A model generated the notes under the pieces. The model ran no database searches, was not told the DNA's origin, and worked only from the letters and a program-made list of their open reading frames with translations. The position numbers were made by a program, and so were the translations under genes. DNA of 64,000 nucleotides from Pseudoalteromonas amylolytica. Lineage in GTDB: Bacteria > Pseudomonadota > Gammaproteobacteria > Enterobacterales > Alteromonadaceae. Position 1 is the first letter of the stretch. Each line of letters starts with the position of its first letter. This document shows, in pieces, positions 1-8,167 of this stretch. Location: contig NZ_MKJU01000031.1 in the NCBI RefSeq assembly GCF_001854605.1, forward strand, positions 91,048 through 155,047. Direction: 5' to 3'.

Positions 1-89
1 TTTGATTTATCAGCCTCTGTTAGGTGTAGCAAAAAGCGTCTAGCCTTGCCATTGTTCGGTTCAATTCTAGTGTTGATATAAAAGAATAT

Positions 90-113
90 TTGGCTCAACG
101 GACGTTGAGCCAA
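90..113 (-). terminator. Stem-loop terminator after the bax / DUF2987-like pair
   Basis: Perfect 11-bp inverted repeat (TTGGCTCAACG / CGTTGAGCCAA) just downstream of the minus-strand gene that stops at 129. Read on the minus strand it is followed by a moderately T-rich stretch, so it is a plausible intrinsic terminator. Bases 1-89 hold no gene that I can support. Confidence 0.6.
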
Positions 114-128
114 GAATGGATGTCGTTG

Positions 129-791
129 CTATTTACTGATCCATGGAGTGACTTGAACAATGTCAACCGTGGCATTGGGGCTGTTGAACATCTGTGGAGC
201 ATCTTGCCATGCATCATTGACCTCAAACGTACAGTTCGATTGAGCACATTGAACTTGTGGATCATCAAAAGTCACAGGCCGTGAGAATGTGATCTTCACC
301 CCCTTTTGTTCAGGCAGTAAAAAGCCCATTAACTTACTGACAAAAAAGCCTGATAGGTCAGAAAGCAGTTCGTTAAATTCGCTATGAAGTTGATAGATGT
401 CCGCTTTATTTAAGTTCTTTGCGCTAAAGTGGTCAGCTTCAATTTGGAACTTTAATTGGCAGTCATGATTTGGGTTTTCCGGCTCAATAACAACAACCGC
501 TTTATCTTTATCAAGTTGCTTGTCGTAAGGTAACAGCAATTGTGCCTGATTCGTGTAAGTCAGTGGTGACGAAGAATTTTCAGTAACGATTTCACCCTTT
601 TTCACTTTACAAGGTTCAAGGGTCGCGATGTCTACAATGTAAAAATTAACACGAGCAAACTCAAAGTTACCCTTCTCAACGACTTTTAACCGATCATAGA
701 ATCCATCGTAAGACACAACAAATTCCTTTGCATTTGCAGAGCCCCCAACAAAGGCAAGTAAAGTTAATAGTACAAAACAACTATTCTTCAT
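129..791 (-). CDS. Exported protein of unknown function, DUF2987-like
   Basis: A 220-residue protein beginning MKNSCFVLLTLLAF with a signal peptide that probably ends near SANA-KEF. The mature part holds paired cysteines (CKVK, HDCQLKF, VQCAQSNC) and no enzyme motif I recognise. It resembles the DUF2987 family of Alteromonadales and Vibrio exported proteins; that family call is from memory and only moderately sure. I chose the ATG at 791 over the in-frame TTG at 794. The start lies inside the end of the bax-like gene (11-bp overlap), so the two are probably translationally coupled and may act together in the periplasm. No biochemical role can be read from the sequence. Confidence 0.7.
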   Translation of the reverse strand: MKNSCFVLLTLLAFVGGSANAKEFVVSYDGFYDRLKVVEKGNFEFARVNFYIVDIATLEPCKVKKGEIVTENSSSPLTYTNQAQLLLPYDKQLDKDKAVVVIEPENPNHDCQLKFQIEADHFSAKNLNKADIYQLHSEFNELLSDLSGFFVSKLMGFLLPEQKGVKITFSRPVTFDDPQVQCAQSNCTFEVNDAWQDAPQMFNSPNATVDIVQVTPWISK

Positions 792-1602
792 CAAAATAGT
801 CCTTGTTATGGCGGATCATATCATTGAGTTCTTCTACGTAAGCATCACCACGCTCTGAATAAGCAACGAGTCCCTGAGTCAATAAAGTCGCTTCGATAGG
901 CAGTTTATTAGCTCTAAGCTCGGCTCGCTTTTCACGCAATTGACGATAAGCATCATGTGTATTGATATTTCTAAAGTATGATTTCACTGCTGCACGTACT
1001 GACTGGAATGCGGCGACTTCATGCGCAGCTTCATCATTTCTGTCTCTAGGCACCATGCCACACCCTTTTTTGTAGCACCATTGCCCAAAGAAGTTTAAAC
1101 CTATTCTAGCAAACCGAGAGGTTCCCCAAGCTGATTCATTAGCAGCTTGCATCAGTGCCAGTTCTCTTGGAATAATATCTACATGCTTGAGTGCTTCTTG
1201 TACATTTTCTACAGTAAACTCTGCATCATCTAGCCGATAGTAAGCAAAAATATTGTTAAGCTTTTTTGTTTGCGCTTCAGTTAGCGCTTCGTCCATTTGC
1301 AGCATCATCAAGGCTATTTCTAACGTTGCGCGTTGCTGTCTAATTTTCGTATTTTCAGCAATAACATGGGGCTTTATGAAGTCAAAAAAACGTTGCTTTT
1401 TCTCTTTTACATCCGTAACACTACCAAAATCAGGCAGCTTTACGTTGTGTAATGGCTTTTCCACAATCTTTGGAGCACTTGGTTTTTTAGGTTTAATTTT
1501 CTGCTCTGAGGTCAGCGGAGAAGTTGTTTCATACAAAAACGGATAGCTCAATGCCCAAACCGACACTAAAAATATAACTAATTGAATAACTCTGACTTGC
1601 AT
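781..1602 (-). CDS. bax: Bax-like membrane-anchored glucosaminidase-domain protein
   Basis: A 273-residue protein, close to the 274 residues of E. coli Bax. One N-terminal membrane segment (VIQLVIFLVSVWALSYPF) is followed by a basic, proline-rich linker and a C-terminal glucosaminidase/lysozyme-like domain. The diagnostic motif QAANESAWGTSRFAR supplies the likely catalytic glutamate, and FFGQWCYKKGCG with GLVAYSERG follows. It should face the periplasm and act on, or bind, peptidoglycan. A longer reading from 1638 exists, but AGAGGA stands 7 nt before the ATG at 1602, so I prefer that start. It is first in a two-gene unit with the DUF2987-like gene and diverges from dgt. Confidence 0.88.
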   Translation of the reverse strand: MQVRVIQLVIFLVSVWALSYPFLYETTSPLTSEQKIKPKKPSAPKIVEKPLHNVKLPDFGSVTDVKEKKQRFFDFIKPHVIAENTKIRQQRATLEIALMMLQMDEALTEAQTKKLNNIFAYYRLDDAEFTVENVQEALKHVDIIPRELALMQAANESAWGTSRFARIGLNFFGQWCYKKGCGMVPRDRNDEAAHEVAAFQSVRAAVKSYFRNINTHDAYRQLREKRAELRANKLPIEATLLTQGLVAYSERGDAYVEELNDMIRHNKDYFDEE

Positions 1603-1705
1603 GTGTGTCCTCTGTGTTAGTGTGCCAGTCTTGTCCATTCGTTAGACTGTAAGTTTTAGAACTAGCTTGCTAGTATCGGTATACAAGCACACAACTCTTT
1701 ATTTT

Positions 1706-1786
1706 TTACGTAATAAATTGGCCCCGCATTATACTTAAAGTAACAATTAAACGCGAATTACAGTTCGCTCATCGTCTTTAAGTATA
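1706..1786. promoter_or_regulatory. Symmetrical control region between bax and dgt
   Basis: A perfect 11-bp inverted repeat (TATACTTAAAG at 1730-1740, CTTTAAGTATA at 1776-1786) encloses a small internal hairpin (GCGAA / TTCGC, 1753-1768). Both arms contain TATACT, one reading toward dgt and the other toward bax. For dgt, TTACGT (1706-1711) with an 18-nt spacer to TATACT (1730-1735) is a plausible sigma-70 promoter. The outer repeat could be an operator or form a cruciform. The promoter call is weak; the repeat itself is certain. Confidence 0.4.
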
Positions 1787-1816
1787 GCAGTCGACTATTT
1801 ATTGTACGGAGCAACC

Positions 1817-3106
1817 ATGCAAACAGTTTGGCAGCAAAGATTGTCAGAACAACATAAGCACCGACCAAATGACAATCGCTCACCGTGGCAGGTGGACAGG
1901 TCAAGAATTATTCATGCCGCCGCATTTAGGCGCTTACAAGCGAAAACTCAAATTATGAGCATCGGCGTAAATGATTTTTATCGAACACGCCTGACCCACT
2001 CTTTGGAAGTTTCACAAATCGGCAGCGGTTTATTAAGACACCTAAGAATTGCCAATCCAGAGTTTGAGCACTTTCCATCAACCAGTTTAATAGAAACGCT
2101 TTGTCTTGCGCACGATATTGGCCACCCTCCATTTGGCCATGGTGGAGAAACGGCACTGAATTATCTGATGAGAGATTACGGCGGTTTTGAAGGGAATGCG
2201 CAAACCCTCAGAATTGTGTCTAAGTTGGAACCATACAGCAAAGGATATGGTATGAACCTGACACGCCGAACCTTGCTAGGGTTTGTGAAATACCCAGCTA
2301 TTATCGATCAATTGTGGTTCAATAAACCCAGTCACGACCCCAGCCAACGCTTCATTAAAGCCAATGACTGGCTGCCTGCGAAAGGGGTATACCATTGCGA
2401 TAGCGACGTATTTAATTGGATCATAGAACCGTTTACAGACTCAGACAAAGCGCTTTTGCAACAACATCAGGTTATCGACCAATATCGCTGTAAAACCCTA
2501 TTCAAATCTTTGGACTGTGCAATTATGGAGCTTGCGGATGATATTGCCTATGCCGTACATGACCTTGAAGATGCGATAGCGACAGATACGTTAACCTTAG
2601 CAGATTGGACACTCTATGCGGAGCCTAAGCTGATAGCGCTTAGCTCACCTTGGTTAAAGCAAAATTTGACGCGGCTGACGCAACGGTTGTTCTCTCAAGA
2701 CGAAGCCTATCGTAAAGATGCAATTGGAGAACTGGTAAACCTATTTATTGTAAACGGCGCATTAAATATTCAAAACCCAGATTTTGAATCACCACTGCTT
2801 CGCTACAAGGTCACCTTAGATAACGAGTTTGCGGACATTTTGAGTATTCTAAAAATATTTGTCTTTGAAAGATTGATAAGAGAGCCAAAAATGCAACAAA
2901 TAGAGTTTAGTGGGCAAAATCTACTCATTGACTTATTCAGTGCATTGGCGAGCGATCCAATGCGCTTATTGCCTTACACAACTCAGGAGCAATATCAAAA
3001 CACGAATACGACCAACGAAAAAATGAGAGTGTTGGCTGATTATTTAAGCGGTATGACAGATGAATATGCTCGGCGAACTCACAAACGACTATTCGCCAGT
3101 GAATAA
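1817..3106 (+). CDS. dgt: Deoxyguanosinetriphosphate triphosphohydrolase-like protein (HD domain)
   Basis: A 429-residue member of the dGTPase family, cytosolic, predicted to hydrolyse dGTP (or other dNTPs) to the nucleoside and triphosphate. The HD-domain metal ligands are seen as RTRLTHSLEVSQ and, further on, CLAHDIGHPPFGHGGE, followed by the second part of the site in MELADDIAYAVHDLEDA. Length and start (MQTVWQQRLSEQHKHRPND, with RSPWQVDRSRIIHAAAFRRLQ) match the type-2 dGTPase-like branch. ACGGAG stands 5 nt before the ATG at 1817, which I prefer over an upstream TTG at 1802. It is monocistronic, ended by a hairpin at 3112. Some dGTPases restrict phage by depleting dNTPs; nothing here says this one does. 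Confidence 0.9.
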   Translation: MQTVWQQRLSEQHKHRPNDNRSPWQVDRSRIIHAAAFRRLQAKTQIMSIGVNDFYRTRLTHSLEVSQIGSGLLRHLRIANPEFEHFPSTSLIETLCLAHDIGHPPFGHGGETALNYLMRDYGGFEGNAQTLRIVSKLEPYSKGYGMNLTRRTLLGFVKYPAIIDQLWFNKPSHDPSQRFIKANDWLPAKGVYHCDSDVFNWIIEPFTDSDKALLQQHQVIDQYRCKTLFKSLDCAIMELADDIAYAVHDLEDAIATDTLTLADWTLYAEPKLIALSSPWLKQNLTRLTQRLFSQDEAYRKDAIGELVNLFIVNGALNIQNPDFESPLLRYKVTLDNEFADILSILKIFVFERLIREPKMQQIEFSGQNLLIDLFSALASDPMRLLPYTTQEQYQNTNTTNEKMRVLADYLSGMTDEYARRTHKRLFASE

Positions 3107-3111
3107 AAAAA

Positions 3112-3139
3112 CGCCAGGTATTTTACCTAGCGTTTTTTT
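3112..3139. terminator. Bidirectional intrinsic terminator between dgt and the DUF3718-like gene
   Basis: CGCCAGGTA - TTTT - TACCTAGCG stem (one G-T wobble) flanked by an A-run on the left and TTTTTTT on the right, between two convergent genes. It can terminate in both directions. Confidence 0.85.
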
Positions 3140-3192
3140 ATTGTTGCCAACGTCAGGTAAAAACCTGAGCATTCGTCAACGCATCAATAAGA

Positions 3193-3627
3193 TTAGATAG
3201 CGGCTTTACCGTACTGTTTAACAAATTCTCTCACAGGTAAGTTATTACAACGTAGGCTGCGAGCTTTGTGACCGTGAATTGCAATACTGGCAACACCATT
3301 TTTAGCAGCCTTAATACACAGCTCTGTTTCTGTAGAGGCTGTTTTAGCTACAAGCGCCACAGCTGTGTCTTGTGTCTGTGCTTTAGCTAGAGCTGCTTGT
3401 TTGGCGATGTCGCGTACATCTTCACCATTACATACTAATGTTTTTGAAAAGCGAGAGATATTGATACCGTATTTCTGTGCTTCCGTACGTGCGGCACTGA
3501 GTCCTTGTTGGGCAGCTATCACACAAACTTTTGATTCTGGTGATGCGTTTGCAGCTGAATATTCAACCTGAGCAGACACAGAAGTAATGGTAGAAAGTGC
3601 AACAACTAAAGATAATGACTTAAACAT
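3193..3627 (-). CDS. Small exported protein with two DUF3718-like repeats
   Basis: A 144-residue protein with a signal peptide (MFKSLSLVVALSTITSVSA-Q). The mature protein contains two copies of the same roughly 45-residue pattern: VCVIAAQQGL...SRFSKTLVCNGEDVRDIA and LCIKAAKNGV...KARSLRCNNLPVREFV, each with a cysteine at both ends. This pattern matches my recollection of DUF3718, usually a single repeat in short periplasmic proteins of Alteromonadales and Vibrio. A reading from 3711 is longer, but it would bury the signal peptide and cross the promoter at 3658-3685, so I start at 3627. Function unknown; the paired cysteines suggest two disulphide-stabilised units. Confidence 0.72.
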   Translation of the reverse strand: MFKSLSLVVALSTITSVSAQVEYSAANASPESKVCVIAAQQGLSAARTEAQKYGINISRFSKTLVCNGEDVRDIAKQAALAKAQTQDTAVALVAKTASTETELCIKAAKNGVASIAIHGHKARSLRCNNLPVREFVKQYGKAAI

Positions 3628-3657
3628 AATATACCCAATATGAACGAATTTGCGCGC

Positions 3658-3685
3658 ATTATATAGCCAATATATCTCTTGTAAA
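3658..3685 (-). promoter_or_regulatory. Sigma-70 promoter of the DUF3718-like gene
   Basis: On the minus strand TTTACA, a 16-nt spacer, then a perfect TATAAT. It sits about 30 nt upstream of the ATG at 3627 and supports that start over the longer reading. Confidence 0.75.
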
Positions 3686-3689
3686 TGAT

Positions 3690-4073
3690 ATAAGTATTCT
3701 TTTTTGCTCATTTAATAGACTATTTACATCTATGTAAAACGTTCAGCTAGTCACGCTAACAACTATTCATATTTTTACAAGTCCAGCCTAACTATTAACC
3801 TTTCCTCGCGAAGCTGAATACCACATTTTTAGGCCTGCTTTTGAAGGTGTTGATACCACTCTGGCATACATAAACCTAAAATAGGCACATACTGTGATAA
3901 CTAAAAACAGGCTAAACAGCCATATTAGCCCAATTAAATCTTGAAAATGCCAAGGTTTTGAAATTTACTTTTTAGCTACAAATACTTGCAAAGCCCTAAA
4001 CGAAAGCTATTTTTAATTTGTAATAGCAAATTACTTGCTTACAATTCTTTGCAAATCACATAAGGAACACATT
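3690..4073. other. Intergenic region without a recognised gene
   Basis: About 380 AT-rich bases between two divergent exported-protein genes. I looked for a small ORF, a tRNA and a clear Pho box upstream of the phosphate-binding-like gene, and saw nothing I can defend. The region must hold the promoter of the gene at 4074. Confidence 0.5.
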
Positions 4074-4514
4074 ATGTTACTGTCCACTAAAAGTATGACG
4101 TGGAAAGTTGTTCTTGCAGTATCCACGCTTAGTTTATTTTCTTTGTCTAAAGCATCCGCTGAAGTGTCCATAATCGTTCACCCAAGCAACACATCTACAT
4201 TTGATCAGGAAACAATTAAAAAGATCTTTCTTGGCAAAACCAAATCATTCACCAATGGCCGTTCTGCAATTTTGATAAGCGCCAGCGCGAGCGACCCAGC
4301 TAGTGATGAGTTCAATACCAAAGTGATAGGTAAATCGAGTAGCCAAGTAAAGGCTTATTGGTCAAAAATTTTATTCACGGGTAAAGGGACCCCTCCTCAA
4401 GAAATGGACTCCAGCAAAGATGTGATATCTGCCGTGTCTTCAAATCCAGATGCAATCGGTTATGTCGACGCAAGTGCTACGACCGACTCAGTCAAAGTTG
4501 TCGCAACATTTTAG
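4074..4514 (+). CDS. Small PstS-like periplasmic substrate-binding protein
   Basis: A 146-residue protein with a signal peptide (KVVLAVSTLSLFSLSKASA-EV). The mature part has the first-lobe pattern of phosphate-binding proteins: HPSNTSTFDQETIKKIFLGK, a serine-rich stretch, then VKAYWSKILFTGKGTPPQEM and AVSSNPDAIGYVDAS. These match the compact PBP-like proteins often annotated as phosphate ABC transporter substrate-binding, which are about half the length of true PstS. AAGGA stands 8 nt before the ATG at 4074. The porin-like gene follows after 14 nt, so they form a two-gene unit. No ABC permease or ATPase is linked, so a role in binding or sensing phosphate near the porin is inference. Confidence 0.75.
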   Translation: MLLSTKSMTWKVVLAVSTLSLFSLSKASAEVSIIVHPSNTSTFDQETIKKIFLGKTKSFTNGRSAILISASASDPASDEFNTKVIGKSSSQVKAYWSKILFTGKGTPPQEMDSSKDVISAVSSNPDAIGYVDASATTDSVKVVATF

Positions 4515-4528
4515 GTAGGAGTAAGCAT

Positions 4529-5665
4529 ATGAAAACTTTATTAGCCGTGACTTCCGGCATTACGATGCTGATATCATCATCAGCGCTAGCAGACATGCGT
4601 ATCAGTGGCTATGGCTCAATCATAGCAGGTAAAACTTTAGGAACGGTGGATGACCCGCTTAACCCTGGCCAAACGCGTGACGAAATACTTACCGCTGATT
4701 TTTACGATGTTGGCCAGTACGACAACGACATCACCATCAAAGCCGAGTCAATCTTTGCCGTTCAAGCAGTTATGGATCTTGCTGAGAATTTCTCTGTGAC
4801 CGCACAGCTAGTTGCCAAAGGCGTTGATGATTTTGAACCTGAGTTTGATTGGTACTATGTGACTTATCAGGCAACTGAAAATCTTACTCTGATGGCTGGG
4901 CGTCGTAATATTCCCATGTACTATTTTTCAGAGTTTTCTGAAGTCGGCTATGCCTATCCGTGGATGAGACCGCCATCAAATCTGTATTGGTGGCAAGTTA
5001 CTCAGTTCAATGGCGTACATGCTATGTATGACTTTGAACTCGGCGGCTATTCCAATACCTTAACTTTCTTCTACGGCAATGAATACTCCGACGACAATGT
5101 TGAAATGCTCTATTATGACAAGTTATACGGTGGCAGTGCGCGTACAGTTAATGAATATTGGACCGATATTACTGGTATGAACTGGAATATCTCAGGAGAT
5201 AGCTTCGACTTACGATTTGTGTATTTCCAGAATGACCGCGATAGAGAAACCATTCAGCAAGATGGTAGTATCGACCCCTATACGCCATTCTCGCAAACCT
5301 TTGTCGGACTTGGCGGCAACGTTTCGCTTGATAAGTTTACCTTGTTATTTGACTGGAACTTTGTGGAATACGATGATGCGGTTGGCACAGAGTTCCCAAC
5401 ATATCTTGTGTCTTTAGTTTACAACTGGGATGATTATCAGCCTTACATTTCCTACTCAAAAGCGGATCACGAACGCACTAATGTTCCTACCGAAGACTTA
5501 GAAGAACACTATGTGTTGAGTTATGGCTTACGCTACAACTTTTTACCTACTGCGGCGTTCAAAATACAGTATGATAAATTTGTAGACCAAGGTCATGCGC
5601 CGAGTGGATGGGCTTATCATGGTGATGCACGCGCAATCAGTATGGGCGTGGATTTTGTTTTCTAA
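4529..5665 (+). CDS. Outer-membrane porin-like beta-barrel protein
   Basis: A 378-residue protein with a signal peptide (MKTLLAVTSGITMLISSSALA-D) and a mature region of alternating aromatic and polar segments typical of beta strands: ISGYGSIIAG, LTLMAGRRNIPMYYFSEF, NTLTFFYGNEY, FDLRFVYFQND, YLVSLVYNWDDYQPYISYSKA, and a C-terminal strand AISMGVDFVF ending in phenylalanine, the usual Omp assembly signal. GTAGGAG precedes the ATG. It probably forms a 14- to 16-strand barrel. Being in one unit with the phosphate-binding-like gene suggests uptake of phosphate or another anion, but the substrate cannot be read from the sequence. Confidence 0.82.
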   Translation: MKTLLAVTSGITMLISSSALADMRISGYGSIIAGKTLGTVDDPLNPGQTRDEILTADFYDVGQYDNDITIKAESIFAVQAVMDLAENFSVTAQLVAKGVDDFEPEFDWYYVTYQATENLTLMAGRRNIPMYYFSEFSEVGYAYPWMRPPSNLYWWQVTQFNGVHAMYDFELGGYSNTLTFFYGNEYSDDNVEMLYYDKLYGGSARTVNEYWTDITGMNWNISGDSFDLRFVYFQNDRDRETIQQDGSIDPYTPFSQTFVGLGGNVSLDKFTLLFDWNFVEYDDAVGTEFPTYLVSLVYNWDDYQPYISYSKADHERTNVPTEDLEEHYVLSYGLRYNFLPTAAFKIQYDKFVDQGHAPSGWAYHGDARAISMGVDFVF

Positions 5666-5675
5666 ACTTGGTACT

Positions 5676-5711
5676 CGCTCATGATATCAGCTTTTGCTGA
5701 TATCATGAGCG
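5676..5711. terminator. Long perfect hairpin after the porin gene
   Basis: A 16-bp perfect inverted repeat (CGCTCATGATATCAGC on the left arm) around a TTTT loop, ten bases after the porin stop codon. No T-run follows on the plus strand, so it may be a processing or mRNA-stability element, or a Rho-assisted terminator. The rest of the gap to 5907 shows nothing. Confidence 0.6.
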
Positions 5712-5907
5712 ATCAGCCCTTTATCATTTCAATAACGTAACCTACTTTCTGTGGCCTGAACCGTTTAGCTCACTGTAAATGAGTGATATCATTTTGACGT
5801 TGATTCTTCGCTGTCAATTGCCCGACGCTTTACCAAACATTGCATTCTCCATGGCGATAAAGGACAAGACAGCTACTGCATAGTGAAAATAAGGTTACGA
5901 AAATAAC

Positions 5908-6717
5908 ATGAAAATCATCTCTTTTAATATCAATGGACTTCGAGCTCGAATCCACCAGCTACAAGCCATGATTGATAAACATCAGCCAGACATCATTGGT
6001 TTACAAGAAATCAAAGTCCACGATGAAGCCTTTCCACTAGATGAAGTACAAGCGCTGGGCTATCACGTGTACTTTCATGGCCAAAAGGCACACTATGGCG
6101 TAGCTTTGCTATCTAAAATGCCAGCCAAACATATCCAAAAAGGGTTTACCACTGACACAGAAGAGTCACAAAAGCGTATGATCATCGGTACTTTTGAAAG
6201 CGACTCGGGTAAAGAAGTGACAGTTATGAATGGTTATTTCCCACAGGGTGATAATATTAGCCACGAGACGAAATTCCCTTATAAACGCCAGTTTTATGCT
6301 GATCTAATGACTCACCTCAACACTTACTACGATAAAGAACAAGCGGTTGTAGTAATGGGAGACATCAATATCTCACCCACAGATCTAGATATCGGCATTG
6401 GTGAAGCCAATCGTAAACGCTGGTTAAAAACCGGCAAGTGCTCGTTCCAACCTGAAGAACGTCAATGGTTAGAAACACTGTTATCTTGGGGATTAAAAGA
6501 TACATTTAGAGAGCTAAAGCCTGAAGATACACAACAGTACTCGTGGTTCGACTACCGTTCTCGTGGCTTTGACGACAATCGCGGGCTTCGTATTGATGTC
6601 ATTTTAGCCACAGAGTCATTGATGGCCCACTGTGTTGAAAGCGATATTGACTATGAACTACGTGGTATTGATAAACCTTCTGATCACGCGCCAATTTGGG
6701 CCACATTTGAAATTTAA
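5908..6717 (+). CDS. xthA: Exodeoxyribonuclease III
   Basis: A 269-residue cytosolic AP endonuclease / 3'-5' exonuclease of base-excision repair. The endonuclease/exonuclease/phosphatase-fold motifs appear in order: SFNINGLRAR, GLQEIKV (metal-binding Glu), NGYFPQGDN, VMGDINISP, RIDVIL, and the C-terminal SDHAPIW catalytic Asp-His. Length equals E. coli XthA (268). It is followed after 2 nt by the membrane-protein gene and then rlmA, so the three are probably cotranscribed. Confidence 0.95.
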   Translation: MKIISFNINGLRARIHQLQAMIDKHQPDIIGLQEIKVHDEAFPLDEVQALGYHVYFHGQKAHYGVALLSKMPAKHIQKGFTTDTEESQKRMIIGTFESDSGKEVTVMNGYFPQGDNISHETKFPYKRQFYADLMTHLNTYYDKEQAVVVMGDINISPTDLDIGIGEANRKRWLKTGKCSFQPEERQWLETLLSWGLKDTFRELKPEDTQQYSWFDYRSRGFDDNRGLRIDVILATESLMAHCVESDIDYELRGIDKPSDHAPIWATFEI

Positions 6718-6719
6718 AC

Positions 6720-7346
6720 ATGCTGCTAACCATGTTCACGGCGGCTGTTTTTGCCGCCACCTTAAACAGGCACACCTATCAAACGCTACTTAAGCGCCCT
6801 GCACGTCAGACTGGCGTGTTTGCCTGCGCATTATGCTTAGCACTTATCTGGCAAATCCAAGCCGGCATTCTAGAGCATCTTAACATTCATATACTTGGTA
6901 TCACCGCTGCTACCTTAGTCATGGGTTGGCGTTTAGCCGCATTATGCGCTTTACTTGCAAGCCTGCTGCTGCTTTATTTCACAGATTTACCCGTTAATCA
7001 ATTAGCTGAATTTTTGCTGTTTAGCGCGTTAATCCCCATCTACTTAAGCTATGCGCTTTACCTGCTGTGTTATCAATTTTTACCCAGACATTTTTTCGTC
7101 TATATTTTTGTATGCGCATTTCTGTGTGCTGGCTTTGTTGGCGCCGCGAAAATTCTTATCAGCGGAGGTTACTTTTACTTACTTGGCCTGTATGATCTGC
7201 CCACATTACTAGATAACTACATGTTTTATTCTGTGATTATATGGTTCCCAGAAGCCATGCTAAACGGCATGGTGATCACATTACTTATCACCTACCGACC
7301 TCATTGGGTGAAAACATTTTACGACCAGGAATACTTAAACAAATGA
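6720..7346 (+). CDS. Integral membrane protein, ECF-transporter permease-like (CbiM-type)
   Basis: A 208-residue hydrophobic protein with about six membrane segments. The stretch LNIHILGITAATLVMGWRLA and the late PEAMLNGMVITLL resemble the CbiM-like branch annotated as energy-coupling factor ABC transporter permease. No ATPase or other ECF component is linked, so transport of a particular metal or vitamin is not supported. It starts 2 nt after xthA and its stop overlaps the rlmA start (ATGA). A second ATG at 6732 is possible. The family call is moderate. Confidence 0.6.
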   Translation: MLLTMFTAAVFAATLNRHTYQTLLKRPARQTGVFACALCLALIWQIQAGILEHLNIHILGITAATLVMGWRLAALCALLASLLLLYFTDLPVNQLAEFLLFSALIPIYLSYALYLLCYQFLPRHFFVYIFVCAFLCAGFVGAAKILISGGYFYLLGLYDLPTLLDNYMFYSVIIWFPEAMLNGMVITLLITYRPHWVKTFYDQEYLNK

Positions 7347-8146
7347 CACTATTGTACCGATGCCCATTGTGTTTGGAGCCTCTAAAGCAAACTCAGAACA
7401 GTTTGTGCTGTGCAAAGCGCCACCAGTTCGATTTCGCCAAAGAAGGCTACGTCAACCTGCTTCCTGTACAGAACAAAAAATCCAAGCAACCTGGCGACAA
7501 TCTGCAAATGGTACAAGCCAGAAGAGCATTTTTTGCCACTGACCATTACGTATTTTTAAGACAAAAGCTCGTCGAGATCATCGCAAAGCAAGCACCTAAG
7601 ACTATGATTGATCTTGGCTGTGGAGAAGGCTTTTACACCCATGCCATCGCAGATGTCATTGATGCACAAGTATATGGTATAGATATTTCGAAGGCGGCGG
7701 TTAAGTACGCAGCGAAAAGGTATAAAAACGTTCACTTTGGCGTGGCCTCAATTAAGCAAACGCCGTTTTCTAACCACTGCGCCGATGTACTGTTGAGTGT
7801 CTTTGCCCCCATTTTTACACAAGAGCTTCAGCGCCTATGCAATGACAACGGAACCTTAATCATCGTCAGCCCAGGGCCAAAACATTTATTTGAATTAAAA
7901 CAATACATCTACGATGATGTGCAGCTGCATGAGGTGGTAGAAACGCCACACGGCTTTGCATTACAGGAGCACACGTTATTAGAAGTGCAGCAACAGATTG
8001 ATACTGATGTGTTAGAGCACTTGATACGAATGACGCCATTTGCTTGGAAGTTTAAAGACAGTCATTATGATGCTTTGCGCAGCGCCAAAACACACGCCAT
8101 TACACTGTCTTTCTACATCAGTGAGTTTAAAAAAGTGGATAATTAG
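7343..8146 (+). CDS. rlmA: 23S rRNA (guanine-N1)-methyltransferase, RlmA type
   Basis: A 267-residue SAM-dependent methyltransferase expected to methylate the N1 of G745 in 23S rRNA. The N-terminal zinc-binding segment is clear: RCPLCLEPL followed by LCCAKRHQFDFAKEGYVNLLP. It is followed by SAM motif I, MIDLGCGEGFYT, and motif II VYGIDISKAAVKYA. The C-terminal PFAWKF is typical of the family. An open frame extends upstream to 7241, but the zinc finger and the 4-bp ATGA overlap with the preceding stop fix the start at 7343. It converges on yfbV with only 10 nt between stop codons. Confidence 0.92.
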   Translation: MTLLYRCPLCLEPLKQTQNSLCCAKRHQFDFAKEGYVNLLPVQNKKSKQPGDNLQMVQARRAFFATDHYVFLRQKLVEIIAKQAPKTMIDLGCGEGFYTHAIADVIDAQVYGIDISKAAVKYAAKRYKNVHFGVASIKQTPFSNHCADVLLSVFAPIFTQELQRLCNDNGTLIIVSPGPKHLFELKQYIYDDVQLHEVVETPHGFALQEHTLLEVQQQIDTDVLEHLIRMTPFAWKFKDSHYDALRSAKTHAITLSFYISEFKKVDN

Positions 8147-8167
8147 CAGTTCTGACTTAGAACTGCT
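8145..8167. terminator. Hairpin spanning the convergent stops of rlmA and yfbV
   Basis: A 9-bp inverted repeat (AGCAGTTCT / AGAACTGCT, loop GACTT) covers the last bases of rlmA and of yfbV. It is likely a compact bidirectional terminator embedded in both 3' ends. Confidence 0.5.

Noticed and set aside
3690..4073. Pho box upstream of the phosphate-binding-like gene
   Set aside because: No pair of direct repeats close enough to the PhoB consensus.
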